DNA of 64,000 bases from Myxococcales bacterium (GTDB lineage: Bacteria > Myxococcota_A > Polyangia > Haliangiales > Haliangiaceae): contig JADJJK010000017.1 in assembly GCA_016706545.1 (NCBI GenBank), forward strand, positions 62,001 to 126,000, given 5' to 3'. Below are positions 27,241 to 37,122 of the stretch, in pieces (position 1 is the first letter of the stretch; every line of letters starts with the position of its first letter). The position numbers were made by a program, and so were the translations under genes. The notes beneath the pieces were generated by a model. The model saw only the letters and a list, made by a program, of their open reading frames with translations, did no database searches and was not told the DNA's origin.

Positions 27241-28180
27241 AAGGGACGCTCGGGGGCTCAGCGATCTCGGCGGCGACCGGATCTGGTAGTTGCACGATCG
27301 ACATCGGCAAGGCGCGCAGCCGGGTCAGGCTGCGCTCGATGAGCCCGGCCGCATCGCCGCCGGCCCAGCCGATCTGCGCGAAGTGATCCATGCGCTCCAC
27401 GGCCAGCACGTCGCCCCAGCGCTGCGAGGGCTCGGGCACCATGCCGTCGTTGGGGCCGGCCACTCGCGACAGGTACAGGTGGGGCGCCAGCAGCAGCGGG
27501 TGAATGCGGGCGCGGGTCGCCACGCCGACGATGGAGGCGTAGCGAACGTCGTTGGCGTCCTGCATCTCGTCTGCCAGCTCGGCGAGCTTCCACGTGGTGA
27601 GCCAGTCGATGGCGTCGGTGGCCAGGCCCAGCCGCGCGGCGAAGGAGCGCGCGCGGGCGGCCTTGCCGCGGGAGAGGACATCCGCCAGCGGCGTGCCGCG
27701 GTGGGGCGTGCCGATGGTGACCAGCTCGGCGACTCGATCGGCCGCGCCATGGCTTATCGCCCAGCGCGCGTCGAGCCCGCCCATGCTGTGGCCGATGATG
27801 GTCACCCGCTCGTGCGGCAGCGCGCAGATGGCCGCGGCGAGCGCCTCGCCGCGCGCAGGGAGCGCGCCAACCGGCGGCACCCGCGTGGTGACGACCTCGT
27901 AGCCGCTGCGCTCGAGGTGCCTGGCCGCGCGCCGGAAGTACGCGACGCGCAGATCGCCGATGCCGATGGAGTCAAAGCCCGCCATGCCGTGCGCGAGCAC
28001 CACCGCCGGCCGGCTCGCGCGGCGCACCACCGCTGGCGCGCCCGCGAGCTGCTGCTGCTGCGCTTCCTGCGAGCCCTTGGCCGGCTGAAGCAGGCGCTGA
28101 GGCGGGACCTCCGGCGCTGGGAGCCCCCGCCACGCGATCGCGAGGAGCGCCGCGACGAGTAGCAGGAGCAGGACAATCAT
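27239..28180 (-). CDS. Secreted or membrane-anchored triacylglycerol lipase-like hydrolase
   Basis: A 313-residue alpha/beta hydrolase. An N-terminal hydrophobic segment (IVLLLLLVAALLAIAW) acts as signal or anchor, then a Gln-rich linker. The core opens VVLAHGMAGFDSIG, the oxyanion strand of true lipases, and has the nucleophile elbow IIGHSMGGLDAR, TIGTPHRGTPLAD after it, and GPNDGMVPEPSQRWG, where the acid Asp is expected. The His is probably in RMDHFAQIGW. This layout matches the Pseudomonas/Burkholderia-type lipases. No chaperone (foldase) gene is adjacent. The ATG at 28180 overlaps an inverted repeat. Confidence 0.83.
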   Translation of the reverse strand: MIVLLLLLVAALLAIAWRGLPAPEVPPQRLLQPAKGSQEAQQQQLAGAPAVVRRASRPAVVLAHGMAGFDSIGIGDLRVAYFRRAARHLERSGYEVVTTRVPPVGALPARGEALAAAICALPHERVTIIGHSMGGLDARWAISHGAADRVAELVTIGTPHRGTPLADVLSRGKAARARSFAARLGLATDAIDWLTTWKLAELADEMQDANDVRYASIVGVATRARIHPLLLAPHLYLSRVAGPNDGMVPEPSQRWGDVLAVERMDHFAQIGWAGGDAAGLIERSLTRLRALPMSIVQLPDPVAAEIAEPPSVP

Positions 28181-28200
28181 ATCAGCACGTTGGTTGATAT
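28179..28200. promoter_or_regulatory. Operator-like inverted repeat over the lipase start
   Basis: ATATCA (28179-28184) and TGATAT (28195-28200) are separated by 10 bases; the left arm includes part of the lipase start codon. The AT-rich arms stand out in this GC-rich context and resemble binding sites of dimeric repressors. No regulator gene is adjacent. Confidence 0.35.
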
Positions 28201-28389
28201 AACGCGCCTTGTCAAGGTGGGGACGCTCGCCGCCCAGGTGACCGCCTCGGTCCTAGAACCTCTCCACAGAGGAATGACTTGGTTGAGGGTGCCGAGGCGC
28301 GCCGAGCGCAAGGCGCCGCGACGAAGCGCTACCGGGCGTACCGCGAGGAGCGGCAACGCAGCGTAAGGCGATGGATCGGCAGCCTCAAA

Positions 28390-30846
28390 CTAGACCGAAG
28401 GCCGAAAGCGCAACAGGCGCAGCGAGCTGAGCAGCACCGAGACGCTGGACAGCGACATGGCGGCAGACGCCAGCACTGGCGAGAGCTGCCAGCCGGTGAA
28501 CGGCGCGAACACGCCAGCGGCGACCGGGATGCCGACCGCGTTGTAGACGAAGGCCCAGAACAGGTTGGCGCGGATCGTGTGCAAGGTGGCGCGCGCCAGC
28601 TCGAGGGCGGTGGGCAGCGCCGCGAGGCCGCCGCGCACCAAGGTCACGTCGCTGGCCGCGACCGCGACGTCGGTGCCGCTGCCCATCGCGACGCCGAGAT
28701 CGGCGGCCGCCAGCGCCACCGCGTCATTGACGCCGTCGCCCACCATGGCCACTCGGCGGCCGCCTGCGCGCGCTTGCTCGACGAGCTTGGCCTTGTCTAG
28801 CGGCCTCACCTGCGAGTGGACCACGTCGATGCCCGCGGCGCTGGCGACGGCGGCGGCGGCGGCGGGGTGATCGCCTGTGATCATCTGCGCGGACACGCCC
28901 ATGGCGCGCAGCCGCGCGATCACCGCCGCGGCCTCGGGGAGCGCGGGCTCGGAGAGTCCGATCACGCCAGCCCAGGCGCCGTCGAGCACGATCCACAGCG
29001 GGGTCGCGCCCTCGCTGGCCAGGCGCGCGGCGAGCTCTGCTGGCGGCGCTGCGCCGAGGGGCGCGAGGGCCTCGCTCGCAGCGCCCGCCTCGCCGGCTGC
29101 GCCCGCAGCGCCGGCCTCGCCGGCTGCGCCTCGCGCGGCAGCGACGGCCGCGGTGGCGTGGCGCAGGTTGCCCACCGACACCCGACGAGCTCCCACCATG
29201 CCCGCGATGCCTCCGCCGGGCTCCACTGCCACCTCCTGCGGCGAGCGCAAGCGGAGCTCTCGACGGTGGGCCTCGCGCACCAGCGCCCTGCCAAGCGGAT
29301 GCTCGCTGGCTTGCTCCAGGGAGGCGGCCAGGCTCAAGAGCTCGCCGGGCGCGAGGTCCAGGCCGGGCGCGACCTCCACCATGGTCACCGACGGCGCGCC
29401 AGCGGTCAGGGTGCCGGTCTTGTCGAGGCACACGGTGTCGATATGGCTGGCGGCCTCCAGCGCGGGGCCGCCGCGAAAGAGGACGCCGAGCTCCGCGCCG
29501 CGGCCGGTGGCCACCGCCACCGCGGCGGGGGTGGCCAGCCCCAGCGCGCACGGGCAGGCGATCACCAGCACCGCGACGAAGCGCTCGACCGCGACCAGCA
29601 GGCCCGCGGTCGAGGGATCGGCGAGCGCCCATGCCAGGAAGGTGACGGTGGCCAGCGCCAGCACCACCGGCACGAACACCGCGCTGACCTTGTCGGCCAG
29701 GCGCGCGATGGGCGCCTTCTGTCCCTGCGCGGCCTGCACCGCCGCGGCGATGCGGCCCAGCGTGGTCTCGGCGCCGCTGCGGGCCACCCTCATGATCAGG
29801 GTGCCGCTGTGGTTGGTGGCGCCAGCGTAGACCGGGCTGCCCTCGCTCTTGTCGATCGCGGCGCTCTCGCCGGTGAGCAGCGATTCGTCGACGGTGGACT
29901 CGCCCTCGAGCACGGTGCCGTCGGCCGGGAGCTGCTCGCCTGGCCGGATGCGCACGCGATCGCCGGGCACCAGCGCCGACGGATCCACCAGCTCCTCGCG
30001 GTGGTCCTCCGTCAACCGGGCCGCCTGCTTTGGCAAGAGCGCGGCCAGGTGGGTGACCGCGGCGGCCACTCGCTGCCGGGCGCGCGCCTCCAGCCACTTG
30101 CCCAGCAGCACGAAGGTGATGATGGCCGCCGCCGCCTCGAAGTACAGCCCCGGCATGGCGCCGTGCCCGCCATGCCGCAGGTGGAAGCCAAGCTCGACCA
30201 TCGAGACCAGCCACGACGCGCCGCAGCCCAGGGCGATGAGCGCGTTCATGTCCGGCGCGCGGTGGCGCAGCGCGCGCAGGCCGGCGGAGAAGAAGCGCCG
30301 CCCGGGGCCGACGACCACCGCGGTGCCGAGGACGGCCTGCGCCACCAGGCCAGGCCAGGTGGACAGCGCCGGCCATGCGCCGTGGCTCATCGCCAGCACC
30401 AGCAGCGGCGAGGTCACAAGGAGCGAGATCGCCAGGTCGCGGCGCAGCGCGCGGGCGCTCTGCAGCTCGGCGGCCGCGGTGGCTTGCTCGGCGGCCATGG
30501 GCGCCGCGGGGTGCAGCGCGTCGTCGGGCACCTCGTAGCCCGCGTCGCGGATGGCAGCGGCGACGGCGAGGAGGGTGGCGGACCTGGCCGCCGCCGCCGC
30601 CGCCTCGTCGGTGGGCCCGATGGCGCCGCCGATGGCGCCGTCGGTGACGCTGTTTGCGACGCCCGGCGCCGGCGCGGCGGGCAGGAGCTCGATGCGGGCC
30701 AGGGACAGCGGCAGGTTGATCTCGGTGGTGCCGACGCCAGGGACCGCCGCCATCGCCTTCTCCACCCGGCGGACGCACGCCGCGCAGGTCATGCCGAGCA
30801 CCGGGAGCTCGATGAACTTGGTCACAGGTTGACTGGAGATCGCCAC
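28390..30846 (-). CDS. CopA-like copper-translocating P1B-type ATPase
   Basis: An 818-residue heavy-metal ATPase that would export Cu+ across the inner membrane. One N-terminal metal-binding domain has GMTCAAC (Cys21, Cys24). The actuator domain has TGES (near 325), the transport helix has CPC (near 429), the phosphorylation site is DKTGT (near 475), the nucleotide site has SEHPLG, and the hinge is GDGVND (near 702). Oddities: the hinge continues AVAL instead of the usual APAL; the last helices read MSLSSVSVLLSSLRL, with Ser where the family usually has Asn; and Gly/Ala/Glu repeats (29050-29160) widen the nucleotide domain. The GTG start is 21 bases from the divergent OppD gene; GTG 30825, just before the metal-binding domain, is an alternative. 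Copper rather than another soft metal is inferred from CPC plus CAAC. Confidence 0.88.
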   Translation of the reverse strand: MAISSQPVTKFIELPVLGMTCAACVRRVEKAMAAVPGVGTTEINLPLSLARIELLPAAPAPGVANSVTDGAIGGAIGPTDEAAAAAARSATLLAVAAAIRDAGYEVPDDALHPAAPMAAEQATAAAELQSARALRRDLAISLLVTSPLLVLAMSHGAWPALSTWPGLVAQAVLGTAVVVGPGRRFFSAGLRALRHRAPDMNALIALGCGASWLVSMVELGFHLRHGGHGAMPGLYFEAAAAIITFVLLGKWLEARARQRVAAAVTHLAALLPKQAARLTEDHREELVDPSALVPGDRVRIRPGEQLPADGTVLEGESTVDESLLTGESAAIDKSEGSPVYAGATNHSGTLIMRVARSGAETTLGRIAAAVQAAQGQKAPIARLADKVSAVFVPVVLALATVTFLAWALADPSTAGLLVAVERFVAVLVIACPCALGLATPAAVAVATGRGAELGVLFRGGPALEAASHIDTVCLDKTGTLTAGAPSVTMVEVAPGLDLAPGELLSLAASLEQASEHPLGRALVREAHRRELRLRSPQEVAVEPGGGIAGMVGARRVSVGNLRHATAAVAAARGAAGEAGAAGAAGEAGAASEALAPLGAAPPAELAARLASEGATPLWIVLDGAWAGVIGLSEPALPEAAAVIARLRAMGVSAQMITGDHPAAAAAVASAAGIDVVHSQVRPLDKAKLVEQARAGGRRVAMVGDGVNDAVALAAADLGVAMGSGTDVAVAASDVTLVRGGLAALPTALELARATLHTIRANLFWAFVYNAVGIPVAAGVFAPFTGWQLSPVLASAAMSLSSVSVLLSSLRLLRFRPSV

Positions 30847-30859
30847 GTGCTGCTAATGT
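30829..30859 (+). promoter_or_regulatory. Candidate promoter for the OppD-OppF operon
   Basis: TTGACT (30829-30834) and TAATGT (30854-30859) are spaced by 19 bases, slightly long. Transcription would start almost at the ATG at 30868, implying a leaderless or near-leaderless message; no ribosome site is visible before that ATG. The box lies inside the 5' end of the divergent copper ATPase gene. Confidence 0.35.
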
Positions 30860-30867
30860 AGCGGCGG

Positions 30868-31952
30868 ATGGCCGAGGCGCTGCTCGAGATCCGCGATCTG
30901 GTGACCGAATTCGGCACCGACCACGGCGTGGTGCGCGCGGTGGACGGCGTCTCGTTCTCCGTGCCCCGCGGCAAGACGGTGGGCGTGGTGGGCGAGTCGG
31001 GGTGCGGCAAGTCGGTGACCGCGCTGTCGGTGATGCGCCTCATCGCCAGCCCGCCGGGGCGGATCGCCAGCGGCAAGATCTTGTTCGAGGGCACCGATCT
31101 GCTGACGCGGAGCGATCGCGAGATGCGGTCCATCCGCGGCAACCGCATCGCGATGATCTTTCAGGAGCCGATGACCTCGCTAAACCCCGTGTTCACCGCC
31201 GGGTACCAGGTGGCGGAGGCGGTGCGGCTGCATCAGGGCAAGAGCGCCAAGGAGGCGAGGCGCATCGCCGCCGAGACCTTCCGCAAGGTGGGGATCCCTT
31301 CCCCCGAAGAGCGGCTCGACGCGTACCCGCATCAGCTCTCCGGTGGGATGCGTCAGCGGGTGATGATCGCCATGGCGCTGGCGTGCGAGCCAGAGCTGCT
31401 GATCGCCGACGAGCCGACCACGGCGCTCGACGTCACCATCCAGGCGCAGATCCTCGAGCTCTTGCGCGGCCTGCAGCGCGAGCTGGGCATGAGCATCCTG
31501 CTCATCACGCATGATCTGGGCGTGGTCGCCGAGACCTGCGACGAGGTGGTGGTGATGTACGCGGGCCGGGTGGTGGAGCACGCCAGCACCGCGGAGCTGT
31601 TCGCCCAGCCGCGGCACCCGTACACCGCCGGGCTCCTGCGCTCGGTGCCGCCGGTGCCGACCGCCGCCTCGGCGCCCGACAAAGACGCGGGAGCGACCGC
31701 CGGCTCGGCCGACGACGCGGGCGCCAGGGCGTTGGGCGAAGAGGGCGGCGCCGGTCCGCGTCGCCGCGCGCGGCTGCCGGAGATCCCCGGCATGGTGCCC
31801 CGCCTGTGGAGCTTGCCGGTGGGCTGCAAGTTCGCGTCGCGCTGCACCGCCGTGCAGGAGCGGTGTCACCGCGAAGAGCCGGCGCTGGTGACGCTCGGCG
31901 CCACCTCTGTGCGCTGCCACTTCCCGCTGCAGGCCGCGCCGGAGGCTGCGCC

Positions 31953-31956
<4 letters not shown>
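30868..31956 (+). CDS. Oligopeptide/dipeptide ABC transporter ATPase (OppD/DppD type)
   Basis: A 362-residue ABC ATPase. Walker A is GESGCGKSV, the Q-loop is IFQEPMTSLNP, the signature is LSGGMRQRV, Walker B is LLIADEPTTALD, and the switch His is in ITHDLGV. After the ABC domain, an Ala/Asp/Gly-rich insert (about 268-298) precedes the Cys-containing C-terminal extension (GCKFASRC...RCH...RCHF) typical of the OppD/OppF family. Its stop overlaps the OppF start by 4 bases (ATGA). No permease or binding-protein gene lies nearby, so the membrane partners must be encoded elsewhere. Confidence 0.92.
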
Positions 31957-32987
<1,031 letters not shown>

Positions 32988-33035
32988 TCGCCGCCGCGTC
33001 TCCGAGTTCTGCGCAAGAATTCCCCGCACCCGGCG

Positions 33036-33179
33036 GCCAAGGCGAGCCGAATGGCAGTCGACGCGAGCAGCCGCGAGCCGAATGCGATGCAGAAGGCGCG
33101 CCGAATGCGACCCGGAGACGCGCAGATGCGAGCCGGATGCGAGCCGATGTGAGCCAGATGCGAGCCAGATGCGACGCCG
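33036..33179. repeat. Degenerate GATGCGAGCC-type repeats
   Basis: In the spacer after the OppF gene, GCGAGCCGAATGCGA and then GATGCGAGCC, GATGCGAGCC, GATGTGAGCC, GATGCGAGCC, GATGCGACGCC follow each other with 0-2 base gaps. This is an imperfect 10-12 bp tandem array. No gene is supported in the 252-base gap. Confidence 0.7.
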
Positions 33180-33239
33180 ACCCCCGGTGCCAGTGAAACC
33201 TCGCTTTCCGGCGCGGCCTTGGCGAGCTAGCATCACTGC

Positions 33240-36200
33240 ATGGGACTTTCGGTGCGCTCGGGGGAGTTCGCGACGCGACCTCTCCCCGGCCTGCTGCTCG
33301 ACCTGCATGACGGCGGCGTGAGCGGGAGCTTGACGCTGCGGCGGGCGGGGGTGGTCAAGACCGTCGAGCTCTCGAGCGGCGAGCCGGTGCGCGTGACCTC
33401 CGCTGCGCGACGAGACGCTGGGGCACTTCCTGGTGCAGCGCGGGCTCATCAGCGAGAGCCAGCATCGCGCCGCGGTCGACAGCGCCGCGGCGGCCAAGGC
33501 GCGCCTGGGGGAGACGCTGGTGTCCATGGGGGCGCTCAGCACCGAGGCGCTCGCCGCGGAGCTGGCGGCGCAAGATCGGCACAAGCTGGTGAGCTCGCTG
33601 CGCTGGCCGCAAGGCACCTGGCGCTTCGATGCGCACCCGGCCGGCGCGCGCGCGCCCGCGCTGGTGACGATGCCGGAGGTGGTGCTGCGCGGGTTGCGAG
33701 ACACCGGCGAGACCGACGTGGAGCGCCTGCGCCGCTTCGATGGGGCGGTGTTCGAGCTGTCGGGGCGCGGGCGCGGGCTCCTGGCGCTGGTGCGCGAGCT
33801 GTTCGGGGACGCCGTGGCGGACGCGGTCACGCGGGGCGGCGCGGTGCTGGCCATCGAGCGGGCGTGCGGAGATCGCTTCGCGGCGCGCCGGGCGCTGGAC
33901 GCGCTGGTGCTGTGCGGCGGCGTGACCGTGCAGCGGCCGCGCGTACACGTCGTGGTCGCGCCGGTGGCGGAGACCTCGTCGGCTGCTGCGCAGGGCGAGG
34001 CGGCGCTGCCCCGCGGCGTGGCGCCTCGACGCAGCGAGCCGGCGATCCGCGCGCCGAGCGTGCCCGACGCGCCGAGCGTGCCCGGCGTGCCGAGCGTGCC
34101 CGACGTGCCGAGCGTGCCCGACGTGCCGAGCGTGCCGGGTGTTCCCGAGATCAACGCCAGCACGGCCACCGCGGGGCGAGGGGATGCAGCAAGGGGCGAC
34201 CTCTCTCGGGGCGAGGTCGCCGTCGCGCCTGGGGCCTCGGCGGCGCGGCCACTGTCGGGGCCGATCCCCTCGATCCTGCGTGGCGAGGTCGCCAGCGCAG
34301 CCGGTGGCGGGCGGACCAGCAAGCTGGCCGCGGCGATCACGCCGTCGCGCATCATCGCGGCCACGGCGAGCGCGGCCGCTGCGAGCGCCGCCGCGGCCGG
34401 CGCGCCCGCAACCAAGACCGGCGCGCTCGCGGCCACCGCCGGCGCCGACCTCCCGCCAGCGGCGCCGCGCACCACGGAAGCCGACGCGGCGCCGAACCCT
34501 GCGCCCGCCAGCTCGCGGGCGCCGACGCGACGCGAGGTGTGGTCGCCGGGGGCCGGGCTGGCCGAGGTCCCCACCGCGGGGCCGCGCACCATCACCGGCG
34601 CGGTGCGGAGCCGCACGTGGACCCCGTGGCTCACCGCCTTGGCGCGCACCGCCACCAATCCACTCTATGAGCTGCTGTTCGATGATCCCCACCCGGTCAA
34701 CGCCGAGGGCTCCTCGCCGTTGATGTTCTTCGAGGGCGACTCCGGGGTGGTCAGCAGCGAAGAGCTGGGCGCCGCGACCGCGCAAGGGGACGAGGCGGCG
34801 GCGGCGCGGCGGGCGCTGGTGGCCGAGTCCGAGCGCATCCGCACCGCGGACCTGTACACGGTGCTCATGGTGGAGCGCAGCGCCAGCGTGGACGAGATCG
34901 CCGCGGCGCTCAGCGAACGCCAGCGCTCGTTCTCTCGCGAGTACTACGCGCGCTTCGCGCTGGGGCTCGATCGTCCGCGCCTGGAAGAGGTGATGGCCAC
35001 CTACTCCGGAGCGCGCAACATCTTGCTCGACGATGACGCGCGTCGCGCCTATGACCGCGCGCTGGGCCACGCGGAGACCCAGGGGCCGCACACGCTCGAC
35101 GCCGAGCTGGCGTTTCGCAGCGCCGAGGACCTCTTGCTGCAGCACCGCTATCCGGAGGCGATCGCGCTCCTCGAGGGGCTGACCGTGCGCGCGCCAGCGC
35201 AGGCGGACTTCCACGAGGTGCTGGGCTGGACGCACTGGCTCGCCACCGGGCCCTCGGTGCGCGCCGGGGACGCCGCGCGCCCGCACCTCAACCGGGCGCT
35301 GGAGATCGATCCAGACCATGTCACCGCGCATGTGCATCGCGCCGTCGTCGGCGCCGCGCTGGGTGAGGATGACGCGGAGGTGCTGTTTCACCTGGAGCGC
35401 GCGCTGGAGCTCTCGCCAGCGCGCGCGGACGCGCTGGCCCAGCTCGAGCCGATCTTGCTGCGGCGCGGGGAGCTGCGCCGGCTGGAGCGCCTGTACAAGC
35501 GGCTGCTGTTTCGGCTCGCCACCACCTCCGCGCGCCGCGCCGCCGAGATCTGGCTGGCGCTGGCGCAGCTCTATGCGCAGCAGCTCGATGACAGCGAGGC
35601 CGCCCAGATCGCCGCCGGCAACGCGGACTCGCTGGCGCCCGGCGATCCGCTGGTGTCCTCGGCGGTGGCCAGGCTGCGTGCGCAGCTCGCGCAGCCTGCC
35701 CACCCGCTGGAGCCAGCGCGCGCGCGCCTGCGCAGGACGCGCGAACTCGCGGCCGCGGTGGAGCTCATGGAGACCGCCGGCGACGCGGGGCAGCCAGACA
35801 GCGTGCTGGTGACCGCGGCCACGATGGTGGCGCTCGGCACCGCCGACGCGCGGATGAAGCAGACCTACGAGCGCCATCGCGTGCAGCGGCCGGGCCTGCC
35901 GCAAGCGCCGCTGTCCGCGCCGCACTGGGCGTTGCTGCGGCATCCCGACGACGTGGACGAGCTGGGCGCGCTGCTCGACCTGGTGGCGCCGGTGGTGGCG
36001 AGCCTCGCCCCGGTCGCGCTGTCGGACGCTGGAGTCGATCTCTCGATGCGCGTCACCGACGAGGAGCTGCCAGCGCCGTTCGCGCGGGTGCGCGGCCAGC
36101 TAGCGGCGCTGTTCGCGGTGGCGCCATGCCCGGTGTATGCGCGCCCGGAGCTAGAGCGTCAGATCCAGCTGGTGGCCGCGGATCCGCCGGTGCTGGTGGC

Positions 36201-36675
36201 TGGCGACGAGGCGCTGACGGCGCCGGAGCGCCCCGAGCTCGTGTGCCGGCTGGCGCGCGCGATGTGCCACGCCCGGCCGGGTCGAGCGGTGGGCGGCTCT
36301 CGCTCCGGGGCGGTGCTGCGAGCCGTGGTCCTGGCGGTGGTGCGCGAGGCCGCGTCCGCCTGCGTGGGCGAGAACGAGCCGCGCGCGGCGGAGGCCTCGG
36401 CCGCGCTGGAGCGGCTGCCCGCCGTGACCAAGGTGGCGGCGCGCGCCGCGGCGCTGCGGCTCCTGGCGCGGGCCAGCGCGATCAACCTCTCGCAGTGGTC
36501 GCGTAGCTTGCCGCGGACCGCCGATCGAGCCGGCGTGCTGCTCTGCCAGGACATCCCGACGGCGCTGGCGATCGCCAAGGAGGGCGGCGTGCTCGATCGC
36601 GATCTCGTGGAGTTCTCCTTCAGCGCGGAGCATGTCGCGCTGCGCGCCGCGCTGGGGCTGGCGGTTTCCAGTTGA
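33240..36675 (+). pseudogene. DUF4388/J-domain-like/TPR protein, frameshifted near 33402
   Basis: About 1145 codons in two frames. From ATG 33240 the first frame encodes a DUF4388-like start (LLLDLHDGGVSGSLTLRRAG, then VELSSGEPVRVTS). At base 33402 the reading must change by one base to continue as LRDETLGHFLVQRGLISESQHRAA, the expected next part of DUF4388. The second frame then runs to 36675. It has an Ala/Pro/Thr-rich disordered segment (about 34000-34600) with an 18-bp tandem repeat, a J-domain-like helical hairpin (LYTVLMVERSASVDEI...YSGARNILLDDDARRAYDRAL), and TPR-like helices to about 35700. A His-rich or zinc-type motif is not seen. Related myxobacterial proteins are cytoplasmic and thought to be regulatory. 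It is either a true frameshift or a sequence error; without repair, translation would need an internal start such as ATG 33433. Confidence 0.75.
34051..34140 (+). repeat. 18-bp in-frame tandem repeat, 5 units
   Basis: Five 18-base units (34051, 34069, 34087, 34105, 34123), each encoding a six-residue unit of the type A/V-P-S-V-P-D/G. They lie in the disordered linker of the J-domain/TPR protein. The length is a multiple of three, so copy-number change would keep the frame. Confidence 0.9.
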
Positions 36676-37122
36676 CCCCACGCGGACCTTGCGACATGGT
36701 TAGAGCGCTCCAGCGTGAGCCAAACGAGTCTATGACCGACCTTGTCTCCATACGGGAGCGCGCCGCGCTCCCGGCTACTGCTTCGCTCGCCTGACTTGGC
36801 AGCCAGCGCTCTGCGCCCGCGTTGATGCTCCTTCCGCAATAGCGGTGGGGCGCTCACGAGCGCGGTGAAGCGCGGGCGCCCGAGCGGCGCAAGCGTTCGG
36901 CGTGACGCGGGCTCGCGTCCGCCGACGGCGAGCGAGGCATTGGCCCTCGAGATAGTCCCGGGTTGTCCCCGGGGTTGGCCTCGGTGCGTCCCTTCTTTCG
37001 TCTCCCGTCCTTCTTGCGCCCCTCGGCGAGGCCAGGGCTCGAGCGGACGGGGCACCGGCGTCGACAACGCTTCCTCCTTCACGGGCGCGTCCCACGCGTC
37101 CCACGCATCTGGAGAACTGATC
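36676..37122. other. Intergenic gap before rsgA
   Basis: 447 bases without a convincing gene. A perfect 9-bp hairpin (CGGGAGCGC/GCGCTCCCG, 3-base loop) at 36753-36773 lies 78 bases after the preceding stop and may end that transcript, though no T-run follows. The GGAG at 37111-37114 is the ribosome site of the next gene. Frames crossing this stretch lack coding bias. Confidence 0.5.
36753..36773 (+). terminator. Terminator-like hairpin
   Basis: A 9-bp perfect stem with a 3-base loop, shortly downstream of the J-domain/TPR gene. The lack of a T-run makes factor-independent termination uncertain. Confidence 0.4.

Noticed and set aside
28204..28214. TTGACA on the minus strand upstream of the lipase gene
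   Set aside because: No -10 box lies at 16-19 bases; the nearest TATATC is only 8 bases away.
28283..28375. Short Arg-rich frame behind an AGAGGA-like site
   Set aside because: About 30 codons, no conserved features, and composition of non-coding DNA.
36676..37122. Extension of the rsgA frame upstream to 36865
   Set aside because: The upstream codons lack family similarity and G/C third-position bias, while GTG 37123 has a ribosome site.
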